Positions 20,731 through 29,193 of a stretch of DNA of 45,816 nucleotides are shown here, piece after piece. Made by a program: the position numbers and the translations under genes. Origin of the DNA: Buttiauxella izardii (GTDB lineage Bacteria > Pseudomonadota > Gammaproteobacteria > Enterobacterales > Enterobacteriaceae). Each line of letters starts with the position of its first letter. The stretch's first letter is position 1. The notes beneath the pieces are model-generated. The model saw only the letters and a list, made by a program, of their open reading frames with translations. It searched no databases and was not told the origin of the DNA. Location of the stretch: NCBI RefSeq assembly GCF_003601925.1, contig NZ_QZWH01000042.1:1-45816 (forward strand), given 5' to 3'.

Positions 20731-20758
20731 ACGCCACGGTCAGTGGCGTGTTTTTTTT
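20731..20758 (+). terminator. Intrinsic terminator after yfeY
   Basis: ACGCCAC (20731-20737), loop GGTCA, GTGGCGT (20743-20749), then G and eight T. It stands directly before the yfeX ribosome binding site, so yfeX transcription past it needs readthrough or a promoter of its own. Confidence 0.85.
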
Positions 20759-20769
20759 CAGGAGGATTC

Positions 20770-21669
20770 ATGTCTCGTGTTCAAACCGGCATTCTGCCGG
20801 AACATTGTCGCGCCGCCGTTTGGCTGGAAGCGAGTATTCAGGGTGATTTCGACGCGATTCGCCAGGGCTGCAAAACTTTTAATCAGTCGCTCACTGAGTT
20901 GCAGGTTAAATTCCCGGATGCAAACTTAGGCGCGGTTGTGGCATTCGGCCACGATTTATGGCGCGATTTAAGCGGTGGCGTGGGCGCAACCGAGCTGAAA
21001 AACTTTGCGCCATTAGGCAAAGGGCTGGCTCCCGCGACGCAGCATGATGTGATGATCCACATTCTTTCCCTGCGCCATGACGTGAACTTTTCTGTGGCGC
21101 AAGCGGCACTGGTGGCCTTTGGCGACGCGCTGAAAATTGAAGAAGAGATCCACGGTTTCCGTTGGGTTGAAGAACGCGACCTGAGCGGTTTTGTTGATGG
21201 CACCGAAAACCCGCAGGGCGAAGAAACTCGCCGTGAAGTGGCGGTGATCAACGATGGTGTGGATGCGGGCGGCAGCTACGTGTTCGTGCAGCGTTGGGAA
21301 CATAACCTCAAGCAGTTAAACCGCATGAGCGTTCACGACCAGGAAATGATTATTGGCCGTACCAAAGATGCCAATGAAGAGATCGACGGCGACGAGCGCC
21401 CGGAGACTTCGCACTTAACTCGCGTCGATTTAAAAGAAAACGGCAAAGGGTTGAAGATTGTGCGCCAGAGCCTGCCATACGGCACCGCCAGCGGCCCGCA
21501 CGGCCTGTACTTCATCGCTTATTGTGCGCGTTTGCATAACATCGAACAGCAGTTGTTGAGCATGTTTGGCGAAACCGACGGCAAGCGTGATGGCATGTTG
21601 CGTTTCACTAAGCCAGTGACGGGCGGTTATTATTTCGCGCCGTCTTTAGATAAGCTTTTGAACTTGTAG
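20770..21669 (+). CDS. yfeX: Dye-decolourising heme peroxidase YfeX
   Basis: A 299-residue Dyp-type peroxidase, the same length as the E. coli protein. It binds heme and oxidises substrates such as porphyrinogens with hydrogen peroxide in the cytoplasm; a proposed dechelatase role is disputed. The family motif GFVDGTEN carries the catalytic aspartate, the proximal heme ligand is the histidine in [10 protein letters not shown], and [17 protein letters not shown] and [18 protein letters not shown] are highly conserved. The ATG at 20770 follows GGAGGATTC, a strong Shine-Dalgarno. REP-like units follow downstream. Confidence 0.95.
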   Translation: MSRVQTGILPEHCRAAVWLEASIQGDFDAIRQGCKTFNQSLTELQVKFPDANLGAVVAFGHDLWRDLSGGVGATELKNFAPLGKGLAPATQHDVMIHILSLRHDVNFSVAQAALVAFGDALKIEEEIHGFRWVEERDLSGFVDGTENPQGEETRREVAVINDGVDAGGSYVFVQRWEHNLKQLNRMSVHDQEMIIGRTKDANEEIDGDERPETSHLTRVDLKENGKGLKIVRQSLPYGTASGPHGLYFIAYCARLHNIEQQLLSMFGETDGKRDGMLRFTKPVTGGYYFAPSLDKLLNL

Positions 21670-21677
21670 AATTAAAT

Positions 21678-21754
21678 GGTGGATGACGCTTGCGCTTATC
21701 CACCCTACAAAACCATGTTTAACGTAGGTCGGGTAAGCGTTAGCGTCACCCGAC
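21678..21754. repeat. REP-like pair (BIME) between yfeX and cysP
   Basis: A unit starting GGTGGATGACGC and ending CTTATCCACCCTAC (21678-21708) is followed by one starting GTAGGTCGGGTAAGCG and ending GTCACCCGAC (21724-21754). These are the same two unit types as after napC but in the opposite order. Confidence 0.85.
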
Positions 21755-21894
21755 AAATCCCGCCTAAAAACCTTATACCCCTTTCTTATTGCAAATCACC
21801 AAACGATATATAAAACCGTTACAGCTTTGCCACTCGTTATAAATACACTGGTAACCATAAAGTTCGATGGCTATCACATTTATAAGGGTGCCCA

Positions 21895-22911
21895 ATGGCA
21901 ATAACGTCGGTTAAAAAAGTCTGGAGTGCGCTGGTTGTTTCTGCGTTATTGGCGGGTTCAGCCCATGCCACAGAACTGCTGAACAGCTCTTATGATGTGT
22001 CTCGCGAACTGTTTGCCGCGCTCAATCCTGCTTTCCAGAAGCAGTGGGATGCGGAAAACAAAGGCGACAAGCTGGTGATTAAACAATCTCATGCCGGGTC
22101 ATCAAAACAGGCGCTGGCGATTTTGCAGGGTTTAAAAGCAGACGTTGTAACTTATAACCAGGTTTCTGATGTGCAGATTTTGCATGACAAAGGCAACCTG
22201 ATTCCGGCCGACTGGCAAGCCCGCCTGCCCAATAACAGTTCACCGTTTTACTCCACCATGGCGTTCCTGGTGCGCAAAGGGAACCCGAAAAACATCCACG
22301 ACTGGAGCGATTTAGTGCGCCCGGACGTGAAATTGATTTTCCCGAATCCAAAAACTTCCGGTAACGCGCGTTACACCTATTTAGGTGCCTGGGGCGCGGC
22401 GAACAAAGCCGATGGCGGCGATAAAGCCAAAACCGAACAGTACATGACGCAGTTCCTGAAAAACGTCGAAGTGTTTGATACCGGTGGCCGTGGCGCAACC
22501 ACGACATTTGTTGAGCGTAACCTCGGCGACGTGCTGATTAGCTTTGAGTCCGAAGTGAATAACATCAGTAAGCAGTACGAGAAAGACGGCTACGAAGTGG
22601 TGGTGCCGAAGGTCAACATTCTGGCTGAGTTCCCGGTGGCCTGGGTGGATAAAAACGTTAAAGCCAACGGCACTGAAAAAGCGGCGAAAGAGTATCTGAA
22701 CTTCCTCTACAGCCCGGCGGCGCAAACCATCATCACCGACTATTACTACCGCGTGAACAACCCGGAAGTGATGGCGAAACTGAAAGACAAATTCCCGCAG
22801 ACCGAACTCTTCCGCGTAGAAGATGAATTTGGCGGCTGGCCGGAAGCGATGAAAACCCACTTTGCCAGCGGCGGTGAGTTCGACAAATTGCTCGGCAAGG
22901 GGCGTGAGTAA
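21895..22911 (+). CDS. cysP: Thiosulfate/sulfate-binding periplasmic protein CysP
   Basis: A 338-residue solute-binding protein of the sulfate/thiosulfate ABC importer. A Sec signal peptide ends at GSAHA, and the mature part begins [15 protein letters not shown], the classic sulfate-binding protein lead. [49 protein letters not shown] and [10 protein letters not shown] line the anion site. It captures its ligand in the periplasm and delivers it to CysU-CysW. Its stop overlaps the cysU start by one base (TAATG). In E. coli the operon is activated by CysB with N-acetylserine; a CysB site could not be defined here by eye. Confidence 0.97.
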   Translation: MAITSVKKVWSALVVSALLAGSAHATELLNSSYDVSRELFAALNPAFQKQWDAENKGDKLVIKQSHAGSSKQALAILQGLKADVVTYNQVSDVQILHDKGNLIPADWQARLPNNSSPFYSTMAFLVRKGNPKNIHDWSDLVRPDVKLIFPNPKTSGNARYTYLGAWGAANKADGGDKAKTEQYMTQFLKNVEVFDTGGRGATTTFVERNLGDVLISFESEVNNISKQYEKDGYEVVVPKVNILAEFPVAWVDKNVKANGTEKAAKEYLNFLYSPAAQTIITDYYYRVNNPEVMAKLKDKFPQTELFRVEDEFGGWPEAMKTHFASGGEFDKLLGKGRE

Positions 22912-23744
22912 TGTTTGCTGTTGCTTCAAAGCGTGTGTTGCCGGGCTTTACCTTAAGCCTCGGCACCAGTTTGCTGTTTGTTTGCCTGATTTTACTGCTG
23001 CCGCTTAGCGCGCTAGTGATGCAGCTTTCAGAAATGACGCTGGCGCAGTACTGGGAAGTGATCACTAACCCGCAAGTCGTGGCAGCGTACAAAGTCACGC
23101 TGCTGTCGGCGGGTGTGGCTTCCATTTTTAATGGCGCGTTTGGCATGTTGATGGCGTGGATTTTAACGCGTTATCAATTCCCGGGCCGCAGCCTGCTCGA
23201 CGCTTTGATGGATTTGCCATTTGCGTTGCCAACGGCGGTGGCGGGTTTAACCCTTGCCGGGCTGTTTTCCGTTAACGGCTGGTACGGCGAATGGCTGGCG
23301 CAGTTTGGCATTAAAGTGACTTACACCTGGTTGGGTATCGCGGTGGCGATGGCATTCACCAGCATTCCGTTTGTGGTGCGCACCATCCAGCCAGTGCTTG
23401 AAGAACTCGGCCCGGAATACGAAGAAGCGGCGGAAACGCTCGGTGCGACGCGCTGGCAGAGTTTCCGTCGTGTGATTTTACCGGAGCTTTCACCAGCATT
23501 AATGGCAGGCGTGGCGCTGTCATTCACTCGCAGCCTCGGTGAATTTGGCGCGGTGATTTTCATCGCCGGGAACATCGCCTGGAAAACGGAAGTCACTTCA
23601 CTGATGATTTTCGTGCGTTTGCAGGAGTTCGACTATCCGGCAGCCAGCGCGATTGCTTCGGTGATCCTCGCGGCTTCATTGCTGCTGCTGTTCACGATTA
23701 ACACGTTGCAAAGTCGCTTTGGTCGGCGCGTGGTAGGTCACTGA
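22911..23744 (+). CDS. cysU: Sulfate/thiosulfate ABC transporter permease CysU (CysT)
   Basis: A 277-residue inner membrane permease with about six transmembrane segments. The EAA loop that docks with the ATPase is seen as EEAAETLGATRWQSFRRVILPELS. SFTRSLGEFGAVIFIAGN near the end is shared by sulfate permeases. It pairs with CysW to form the channel. It overlaps cysP by one base upstream and cysW by one base downstream (TGATG), so the importer genes are translationally coupled. Confidence 0.97.
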   Translation: MFAVASKRVLPGFTLSLGTSLLFVCLILLLPLSALVMQLSEMTLAQYWEVITNPQVVAAYKVTLLSAGVASIFNGAFGMLMAWILTRYQFPGRSLLDALMDLPFALPTAVAGLTLAGLFSVNGWYGEWLAQFGIKVTYTWLGIAVAMAFTSIPFVVRTIQPVLEELGPEYEEAAETLGATRWQSFRRVILPELSPALMAGVALSFTRSLGEFGAVIFIAGNIAWKTEVTSLMIFVRLQEFDYPAASAIASVILAASLLLLFTINTLQSRFGRRVVGH

Positions 23745-24619
23745 TGACGGATGTAACTGAATTGAAAAGCTATCGCCGTACCGGTTTTAACTGGGGCAAA
23801 TGGGCGCTGATTGGTATCGGCGTGCTGATTTCATTCTTGCTGCTGGTGGTGCCGGTGGCCTCAATTTTTGCTCAGGCCTTCTCGAAAGGGTTGATGCCTG
23901 CGCTGCAAAACATTGTTGACCCGGACATGCTGCACGCCATCTGGCTGACGGTGATGATCGCGTTGATTACCGTGCCGGTAAACCTGGTGTTCGGGATTTT
24001 ACTGGCCTGGCTGGTGACGCGTTTTGACTTCCCTGGCCGCCAGTTGTTACTGACGCTGCTGGATATCCCGTTTGCGGTGTCGCCGGTTGTCGCCGGTTTG
24101 GTTTACCTGCTGTTCTACGGTTCCAACGGCCCGCTGGCGGGCTTTATGGACGAGCATAACATTCAGATTATGTTCGCGTGGCCGGGTATGGTTTTGGTGA
24201 CGATTTTCGTGACGTGTCCTTTTGTGGTGCGTGAACTGGTGCCGGTGATGTTGAGCCAGGGCAGCCAGGAAGATGAAGCGGCTATTTTGCTGGGCGCGTC
24301 AGGATGGCAGATGTTCCGCCGCGTTACGTTACCGAACATTCGCTGGGCGCTGCTCTACGGCGTGGTGTTGACCAACGCCCGCGCCATTGGCGAGTTTGGT
24401 GCGGTATCAGTGGTTTCCGGTTCTATTCGCGGCGAGACATTCTCGCTACCGTTACAGATTGAATTATTGCAGCAGGACTACAACACCGTCGGTTCGTTTA
24501 CCGCAGCGGCGTTATTGACCCTGATGGCAATCGTTACGTTGTTCTTAAAGAGTGCGGTGCAGTGGCGTTTGAATAGCCAGGAAAAACGCCTGCAACAGGA
24601 GGGGAATCATGAGCATTGA
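23744..24619 (+). CDS. cysW: Sulfate/thiosulfate ABC transporter permease CysW
   Basis: A 291-residue permease and partner of CysU. It has about six membrane segments and the EAA loop [40 protein letters not shown] is the conserved late segment. A polar C-terminal tail ([15 protein letters not shown]) contains the ribosome binding site of cysA, AGGAGGGG, and overlaps that gene by 11 bases. Confidence 0.97.
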   Translation: MTDVTELKSYRRTGFNWGKWALIGIGVLISFLLLVVPVASIFAQAFSKGLMPALQNIVDPDMLHAIWLTVMIALITVPVNLVFGILLAWLVTRFDFPGRQLLLTLLDIPFAVSPVVAGLVYLLFYGSNGPLAGFMDEHNIQIMFAWPGMVLVTIFVTCPFVVRELVPVMLSQGSQEDEAAILLGASGWQMFRRVTLPNIRWALLYGVVLTNARAIGEFGAVSVVSGSIRGETFSLPLQIELLQQDYNTVGSFTAAALLTLMAIVTLFLKSAVQWRLNSQEKRLQQEGNHEH

Positions 24620-25709
24620 TATTACCAATATTAAGAAATCTTTTGGTCGCACCCAGGTGCTGAATGATATCTCTCTGGATATCCCTTCTGGTCAAATGGT
24701 GGCGCTGTTAGGCCCATCGGGTTCTGGCAAAACCACGCTGCTGCGTATTATTGCCGGGCTTGAGCACCAGAACAGCGGGCGGATTAGTTTCCATGGCACC
24801 GATGTCAGCCGCATTCACGCGCGTGAACGTAAAGTGGGATTTGTGTTCCAGCATTACGCGCTGTTCCGCCATATGACGGTGTTCGACAATATTGCGTTTG
24901 GCCTGACGGTATTACCGCGCCGCGAGCGCCCGTCGGCGGCGGTGATTAAACAGAAAGTCACCCGTTTGCTGGAGATGGTGCAGCTTTCCCATCTGGCGGA
25001 TCGCTTCCCCGCGCAGCTTTCTGGCGGGCAGAAACAGCGTGTCGCGCTGGCCCGTGCGTTAGCCGTTGAGCCGCAGATTCTGCTGCTCGATGAGCCGTTT
25101 GGTGCGCTGGATGCGCAGGTGCGTAAAGAACTGCGCCGCTGGTTGCGCCAGTTACATGAAGAACTGAAATTCACCAGCGTGTTCGTGACTCACGACCAGG
25201 AAGAAGCGATGGAAGTCGCCGATCGCGTGGTGGTCATGAGCCAGGGCAACATCGAACAAGTTGATACACCAGAAGCGGTATGGCGCGACCCGGCGACCCG
25301 CTTCGTGCTGGAATTCCTCGGTGAAGTGAACCGCATGAAAGGGGTTGTGCGCGGCAGCCAGTTCCATGTCGGCGCACACCGCTGGCCGCTGGGCTTTACT
25401 CCTGCGCACCAGGGGCCAGTGGATTTATTCCTGCGCCCGTGGGAAGTGGACGTCAGTCGCCGTACAAATCTGGATTCTCCGTTGCCGGTGCAGGTGCTGG
25501 AAATCAGCCCGCGCGGCCATTACATGCAGCTAGTTGTGCAGCCGTTGGGCTGGTATGACGAACCGTTAACCGTGGTTCTGCGCGAAGATCATGTTCCCGT
25601 GCGTGGCGAGCGTTTGTTTGTCGGCCTGCAACATGCTCGCTTATATGATGGCAACGACCGTATTCAGCATACTTATAATAGCCAACTAGACCTGGCGCAG
25701 ACTGCCTGA
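24609..25709 (+). CDS. cysA: Sulfate/thiosulfate ABC transporter ATPase CysA
   Basis: A 366-residue ATPase that energises the CysPUW importer. Walker A is GPSGSGKTT with Lys41, the signature [15 protein letters not shown] follows near residue 135, Walker B is [12 protein letters not shown], and the switch histidine is in [18 protein letters not shown]. The C-terminal third (from about 240) is the TOBE-like regulatory domain typical of sulfate ATPases. It is the last gene of cysPUWA in this arrangement; a hairpin terminator separates it from cysM. Confidence 0.97.
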   Translation: MSIDITNIKKSFGRTQVLNDISLDIPSGQMVALLGPSGSGKTTLLRIIAGLEHQNSGRISFHGTDVSRIHARERKVGFVFQHYALFRHMTVFDNIAFGLTVLPRRERPSAAVIKQKVTRLLEMVQLSHLADRFPAQLSGGQKQRVALARALAVEPQILLLDEPFGALDAQVRKELRRWLRQLHEELKFTSVFVTHDQEEAMEVADRVVVMSQGNIEQVDTPEAVWRDPATRFVLEFLGEVNRMKGVVRGSQFHVGAHRWPLGFTPAHQGPVDLFLRPWEVDVSRRTNLDSPLPVQVLEISPRGHYMQLVVQPLGWYDEPLTVVLREDHVPVRGERLFVGLQHARLYDGNDRIQHTYNSQLDLAQTA

Positions 25710-25736
25710 TAAGTTTACCGAACAACACGACACGCA

Positions 25737-25761
25737 AAAGCGGCCCACGTGGCCGCTTTTC
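25737..25761. terminator. Intrinsic terminator between cysA and cysM
   Basis: AAAAGCGGCC, loop CACGT, GGCCGCTTTT form a perfect ten-base stem with T residues after it. The symmetry allows termination on both strands. It lies within 30 bases of the cysM start, so cysM expression probably relies partly on readthrough. Confidence 0.85.
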
Positions 25762-25790
25762 TTATTTTTGGCAAGTATGTGGACAGGCAA

Positions 25791-26702
25791 GTGAACACAT
25801 TAGAAAGCACAATTGGCAATACGCCTCTGGTTAAATTGCAGCGCACCGGCCTGGATAACGGCAGTGAAATTTGGGTGAAACTTGAGGGGAATAATCCCGC
25901 AGGTTCGGTAAAAGACAGAGCGGCACTTTCGATGATTGTGCGCGCAGAAGCGCGTGGTGAAATCTCCCCTGGCGATACGCTCATAGAAGCGACCAGCGGC
26001 AATACCGGGATTGCGCTGGCGATGATTGCCGCGCTCAAAGGTTATCGCATGAAGCTGTTAATGCCCGATAACATGAGTATGGAACGCAAAGCGGCGATGC
26101 AGGCTTATGGCGCAGAACTGATTCTGGTGACCAAAGAGCAGGGCATGGAAGGCGCGCGTGAAATGGCGCGTTTGATGGATGAACGTGGCGAAGGAAAAGT
26201 CCTCGACCAGTTTAACAATCCTGATAATCCCTATGCGCACTACAGCACCACCGGGCCAGAAATCTGGCAGCAAACCCAGGGGCGAATCACGCACTTCGTT
26301 TCCAGCATGGGCACGACCGGAACAGTAACCGGCGTCAGCCAGTTTATGCGCGAGCAAGAAAAAACCGTCAAAATCGTCGGCCTACAGCCGGAAGATGGCA
26401 GCAGTATTCCAGGCATTCGCCGCTGGCCCGAAGAATGGCTGCCGAAGATCTTCAACCCGAGTCTGGTTGATGAAGTGATTGATATGTCGCAGGTCGACGC
26501 CGAAAGAACCATGCGCAAACTCGCGCGTGAAGAGGGTATTTTTTGCGGCGTGAGTTCCGGCGGTGCGGTGGCTGGCGCATTACGCGTGGCGCAGGCAAAC
26601 CCAGGTGCGGTGGTGGTGGCGATTATCTGCGATCGCGGCGACCGTTATTTATCGACCGGTGTGTTTGGCGAAGAGAGTTATTCGCAAGGCTCCGGTATTT
26701 AA
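25791..26702 (+). CDS. cysM: Cysteine synthase B (O-acetylserine sulfhydrylase B)
   Basis: A 303-residue PLP enzyme that makes cysteine from O-acetylserine and sulfide and, unlike CysK, also S-sulfocysteine from thiosulfate. The PLP lysine is Lys41 in NPAGSVKDRAAL. The phosphate-binding loop [11 protein letters not shown] and the CysM-type QFNNPDNPYAHYSTTGPEIW and PEDGSSIPGIRRWPEEWLP are present. The GTG start at 25791 gives exactly the E. coli length and first residues (NTLESTIGNTPLVKL); the earlier in-frame ATG would place the coding region inside the cysA terminator. It follows the thiosulfate importer, which fits its substrate range. Confidence 0.96.
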   Translation: MNTLESTIGNTPLVKLQRTGLDNGSEIWVKLEGNNPAGSVKDRAALSMIVRAEARGEISPGDTLIEATSGNTGIALAMIAALKGYRMKLLMPDNMSMERKAAMQAYGAELILVTKEQGMEGAREMARLMDERGEGKVLDQFNNPDNPYAHYSTTGPEIWQQTQGRITHFVSSMGTTGTVTGVSQFMREQEKTVKIVGLQPEDGSSIPGIRRWPEEWLPKIFNPSLVDEVIDMSQVDAERTMRKLAREEGIFCGVSSGGAVAGALRVAQANPGAVVVAIICDRGDRYLSTGVFGEESYSQGSGI

Positions 26703-26731
26703 ATCTAAATCAGTTTTACAGCCACATAATG

Positions 26732-26759
26732 ACGGTGCCTTGAAGGTGCCGTTTTTTTT
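26732..26759 (+). terminator. Intrinsic terminator after cysM
   Basis: ACGGTGCCT (26732-26740), loop TGA, AGGTGCCGT (26744-26752) form a nine-base stem with two G-U pairs, followed by eight T. It closes the cys transcript before the accessory rhamnoside locus. Confidence 0.8.
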
Positions 26760-26911
26760 GCGTCTGAGTTATGGAACACATTGATTAGATAAAATGATAG
26801 TAATGTCACGCTGACTTACGGTGTACTGCCATCTCCCTATAATGACTTGACATTAATAATGGGGTTTAATATTTGCCTCACCCCGAAAATAAATAACAGG
26901 CAGGTGAAAAG

Positions 26912-27766
26912 ATGGAAATAAAACAGCCGGAGGATTTCTTTCTCACTCAAGAACATGCTTTCTGTTTGTTTATGTTAGATAAACAAGAAATGGCGGATAT
27001 GCATGGCCATGATTTTGATGAATTGGTGATCGTACGTAGTGGCAGTGGCTTTCATATTATTAACGACCAGGTGCAGTTAATCGGCCAGGGCGACTTCTTC
27101 TTTGTCTCGGCAAATGATATTCACTATTACGAATCTACTAATAACCTATCGCTAATAAATCTATTATTCCATAAGCAGCGGCATTTTCGGTTTATACAAA
27201 GTATCGATGAATTACTGGGTGTCGTCAGGCTGCACAGAAAGAATTTTACTCATCATAACGTTTGCTTGTCAGAGAGCGAACTGGCGAGAATTGTGAAATT
27301 GACCGATGAACTAAGCGCACGGCGCGATGATAATTATGATGCCGTTTATTTTTCTGCCGCTGAAGCCGCTATCCTGGAAATAATGTCACTGCTTTGCTGT
27401 TGTCTCGGCAGAAAAGTAGACAGGGATCGCACAGCCGATAATTGTCGGCAAAAAATGTTCAGCTATGTACGCAAGAACTATACGCAAAATATTAACTGGG
27501 ACAATTTATGTGAAGATAGTGGAATGGCGAAACGCACGATGTTTCGTTTTTTTAAACAAATGACCGGGACAACTCCGGAAAAGTTCCAGCAGATATATCG
27601 ATTGTTAAAGGCGCAAGAGTTATTACGCACTACCGATCGGCAGGTTAATGAAATTGCATTGGCATGTGGTTTTGTGACTGCTTCACGCTTAACCGAAAGT
27701 TATAAGAAACGTTTTTATCGGACGCCCTCTCAGGAACGACATTTAAGTCAGTCAATTTCTTGTTAA
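26912..27766 (+). CDS. AraC family regulator (RhaR/RhaS-like) of the rhamnoside locus
   Basis: A 284-residue AraC-type transcription factor. The N-terminal half is a cupin-like sugar-binding domain: MHGHDFDELVIVRSGSGFHI and GQGDFFFVSANDIHYYE match the RhaR/RhaS style of effector domain. The C-terminal hundred residues hold two helix-turn-helix units: NINWDNLCEDSGMAKRTMFR and later VNEIALACGFVTASRLTESY, with the closing KKRFYRTPSQERH. It has no signal or membrane segment. It lies just upstream of, and in line with, the transporter and rhamnosidase genes, so it most likely activates them in response to rhamnose or a rhamnoside; this is inference. It is more AT-rich than the flanking cys genes. 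Confidence 0.85.
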   Translation: MEIKQPEDFFLTQEHAFCLFMLDKQEMADMHGHDFDELVIVRSGSGFHIINDQVQLIGQGDFFFVSANDIHYYESTNNLSLINLLFHKQRHFRFIQSIDELLGVVRLHRKNFTHHNVCLSESELARIVKLTDELSARRDDNYDAVYFSAAEAAILEIMSLLCCCLGRKVDRDRTADNCRQKMFSYVRKNYTQNINWDNLCEDSGMAKRTMFRFFKQMTGTTPEKFQQIYRLLKAQELLRTTDRQVNEIALACGFVTASRLTESYKKRFYRTPSQERHLSQSISC

Positions 27767-27801
27767 TCGTTCTGCTGCTAGTTCATTACTGTGCATTATT
27801 T

Positions 27802-27838
27802 TTTCTTTAAAGAAAGGTAAGTGGTTAATGAAATTAAC
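27802..27838 (+). promoter_or_regulatory. Two short palindromes before the MFS gene
   Basis: TTTCTTTAAAGAAA (27802-27815) is a perfect palindrome, and GTTAAT-GAA-ATTAAC (27824-27838) is a six-base dyad. Inside the second is a four-codon frame ATG AAA TTA ACG TAG at 27828, preceded by AAAGG. These lie in the 96-base gap between regulator and transporter genes and may form an operator or a translation control element. The role is not established. Confidence 0.35.
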
Positions 27839-27862
27839 GTAGTGATTAATGGAGTCAACTTT

Positions 27863-29167
27863 ATGGATAAAGTCAAAGTTATTAACCCCTGGTATATCGG
27901 GGTGGTTTCGGGTATGGCCTCTTATATTGATTCAGCGGCTATTGTTTCTAACGGTACGGCATTAGTGATTTATCAGAAAGCCATTGGCGTAACTTCGGCT
28001 GAAATCGGCATTCTTTCCGGCGTATTAACGTTATGTATCGCGGTGGGTGCTCTTGTCGGCGGCAGGTTGGGTGACTGTTTTGGCCGGCGTAAAGTTTTTA
28101 TTGTCACCATGGCGATGATTGCTGTGGGCGCGCTGATGTTAACGTTCGGCAAGTTGTTTGTGGTTTTACTGCTTGGCACGGCATTTGTTGGGCTGGCGAC
28201 CGGAGCCGATCTTCCGGTTTCATTAGCCACTATTGCTGAAGCAGCCAGCGATAAAAATCGCGGCAAGATTATTGGCTTATCCAATCTGCTGTGGTTGCTG
28301 GGCATCAGTGCGACGATGGCTATTTCCGCTGTGGTCGGAGGATGGGGGCAATTAGGCGCACAGGTTATGTATCTTCATGTCGGCTTCGTGGCCGTTGTGT
28401 TGTTACTGTTGCGCTGGCAAATCCCTGAATCACCCATGTGGCTGGTGGCTCGCGATGAACGGCGTCGGGGCGCTACAACTGTTCGCGCACAAAAGGCTTC
28501 GTTTAAAGATCTGTTACGCGGCAAATATTTATGGCCGTTTATCGCGCTGTGCCTTTTCTATACCCTGGTGAATCTTGCCGCTAATACCGGCGGGCAGTTC
28601 GGGACTTATGTTGCTGTGAATGTGGTCGGGATTTCGGTAGAGAAAAATTCCCTGTGGAATTTTTTGCTGATGCCGGTGGGCGTGTTGTCTGGGCTGTTAT
28701 TTATGAAAATGGTTGATACGTCGAGAAGAATGCTGGTTTTTGTGATTGGCGCATTCTTTTTTGCGGGCGGTTTCTTTATGCCGGTATTACTTAATTTCTC
28801 TCCGCTATCGTGGTTCTGCTTTATTTCATTTACCGCAGTGGGCAGCGGGATGGCGTTTGAAGGCATTATGAAAGTCTGGTCGCAGGAATCATTCCCCACC
28901 ATGCTGCGCTCCACGGCACAGGGTGCCATTGTCGGCGTGGCTCGATTATCCTGTGCATTATTGGCCTTTGTTACTCCCGTATTATTAGATGCCGGGCCTG
29001 TTGCTTTATATACCATTCTTTCTTCAATTATTGCTTTAGGCATGTTTATTGGTTGGCTGTGTTTCCATCGCCAGCAGCGCAATGAGTTTTCCAGCGAAAG
29101 TGAAACCATTATCGATATTCATTCTGATGCATCTGAACTTCGGGCAGCACCGGTAACTCCTCATTAA
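27863..29167 (+). CDS. MFS sugar transporter, probably for a rhamnoside
   Basis: A 434-residue inner membrane protein with about twelve transmembrane segments. The loop 2-3 motif GGRLGDCFGRRKVFIVTM and the mid-protein PESPMWLVARDERRRG are marks of the major facilitator superfamily sugar porter or metabolite:proton symporter group. I set the start at MDKVKVINPWYIGVVSG (27863), with GGAG at 27851-27854 eight bases upstream; an in-frame GTG would add 14 non-conserved residues. Placement between an AraC regulator and a cytoplasmic alpha-L-rhamnosidase suggests uptake of a small rhamnosylated sugar such as a disaccharide by proton symport; the actual substrate cannot be read from the sequence. Confidence 0.85.
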   Translation: MDKVKVINPWYIGVVSGMASYIDSAAIVSNGTALVIYQKAIGVTSAEIGILSGVLTLCIAVGALVGGRLGDCFGRRKVFIVTMAMIAVGALMLTFGKLFVVLLLGTAFVGLATGADLPVSLATIAEAASDKNRGKIIGLSNLLWLLGISATMAISAVVGGWGQLGAQVMYLHVGFVAVVLLLLRWQIPESPMWLVARDERRRGATTVRAQKASFKDLLRGKYLWPFIALCLFYTLVNLAANTGGQFGTYVAVNVVGISVEKNSLWNFLLMPVGVLSGLLFMKMVDTSRRMLVFVIGAFFFAGGFFMPVLLNFSPLSWFCFISFTAVGSGMAFEGIMKVWSQESFPTMLRSTAQGAIVGVARLSCALLAFVTPVLLDAGPVALYTILSSIIALGMFIGWLCFHRQQRNEFSSESETIIDIHSDASELRAAPVTPH

Positions 29168-29193
29168 CTGGTTTTTATTAAGGACTATAAATC

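Noticed and set aside
20731-20758. Reading the yfeY-yfeX hairpin as part of an upstream-extended yfeX
   Set aside because: An extended frame would translate the terminator stem; the ATG at 20770 has a strong GGAGG site and the E. coli start.
25749-25790. Longer start for cysM at an upstream ATG
   Set aside because: It would place codons inside the cysA-cysM terminator and add residues absent from E. coli CysM.
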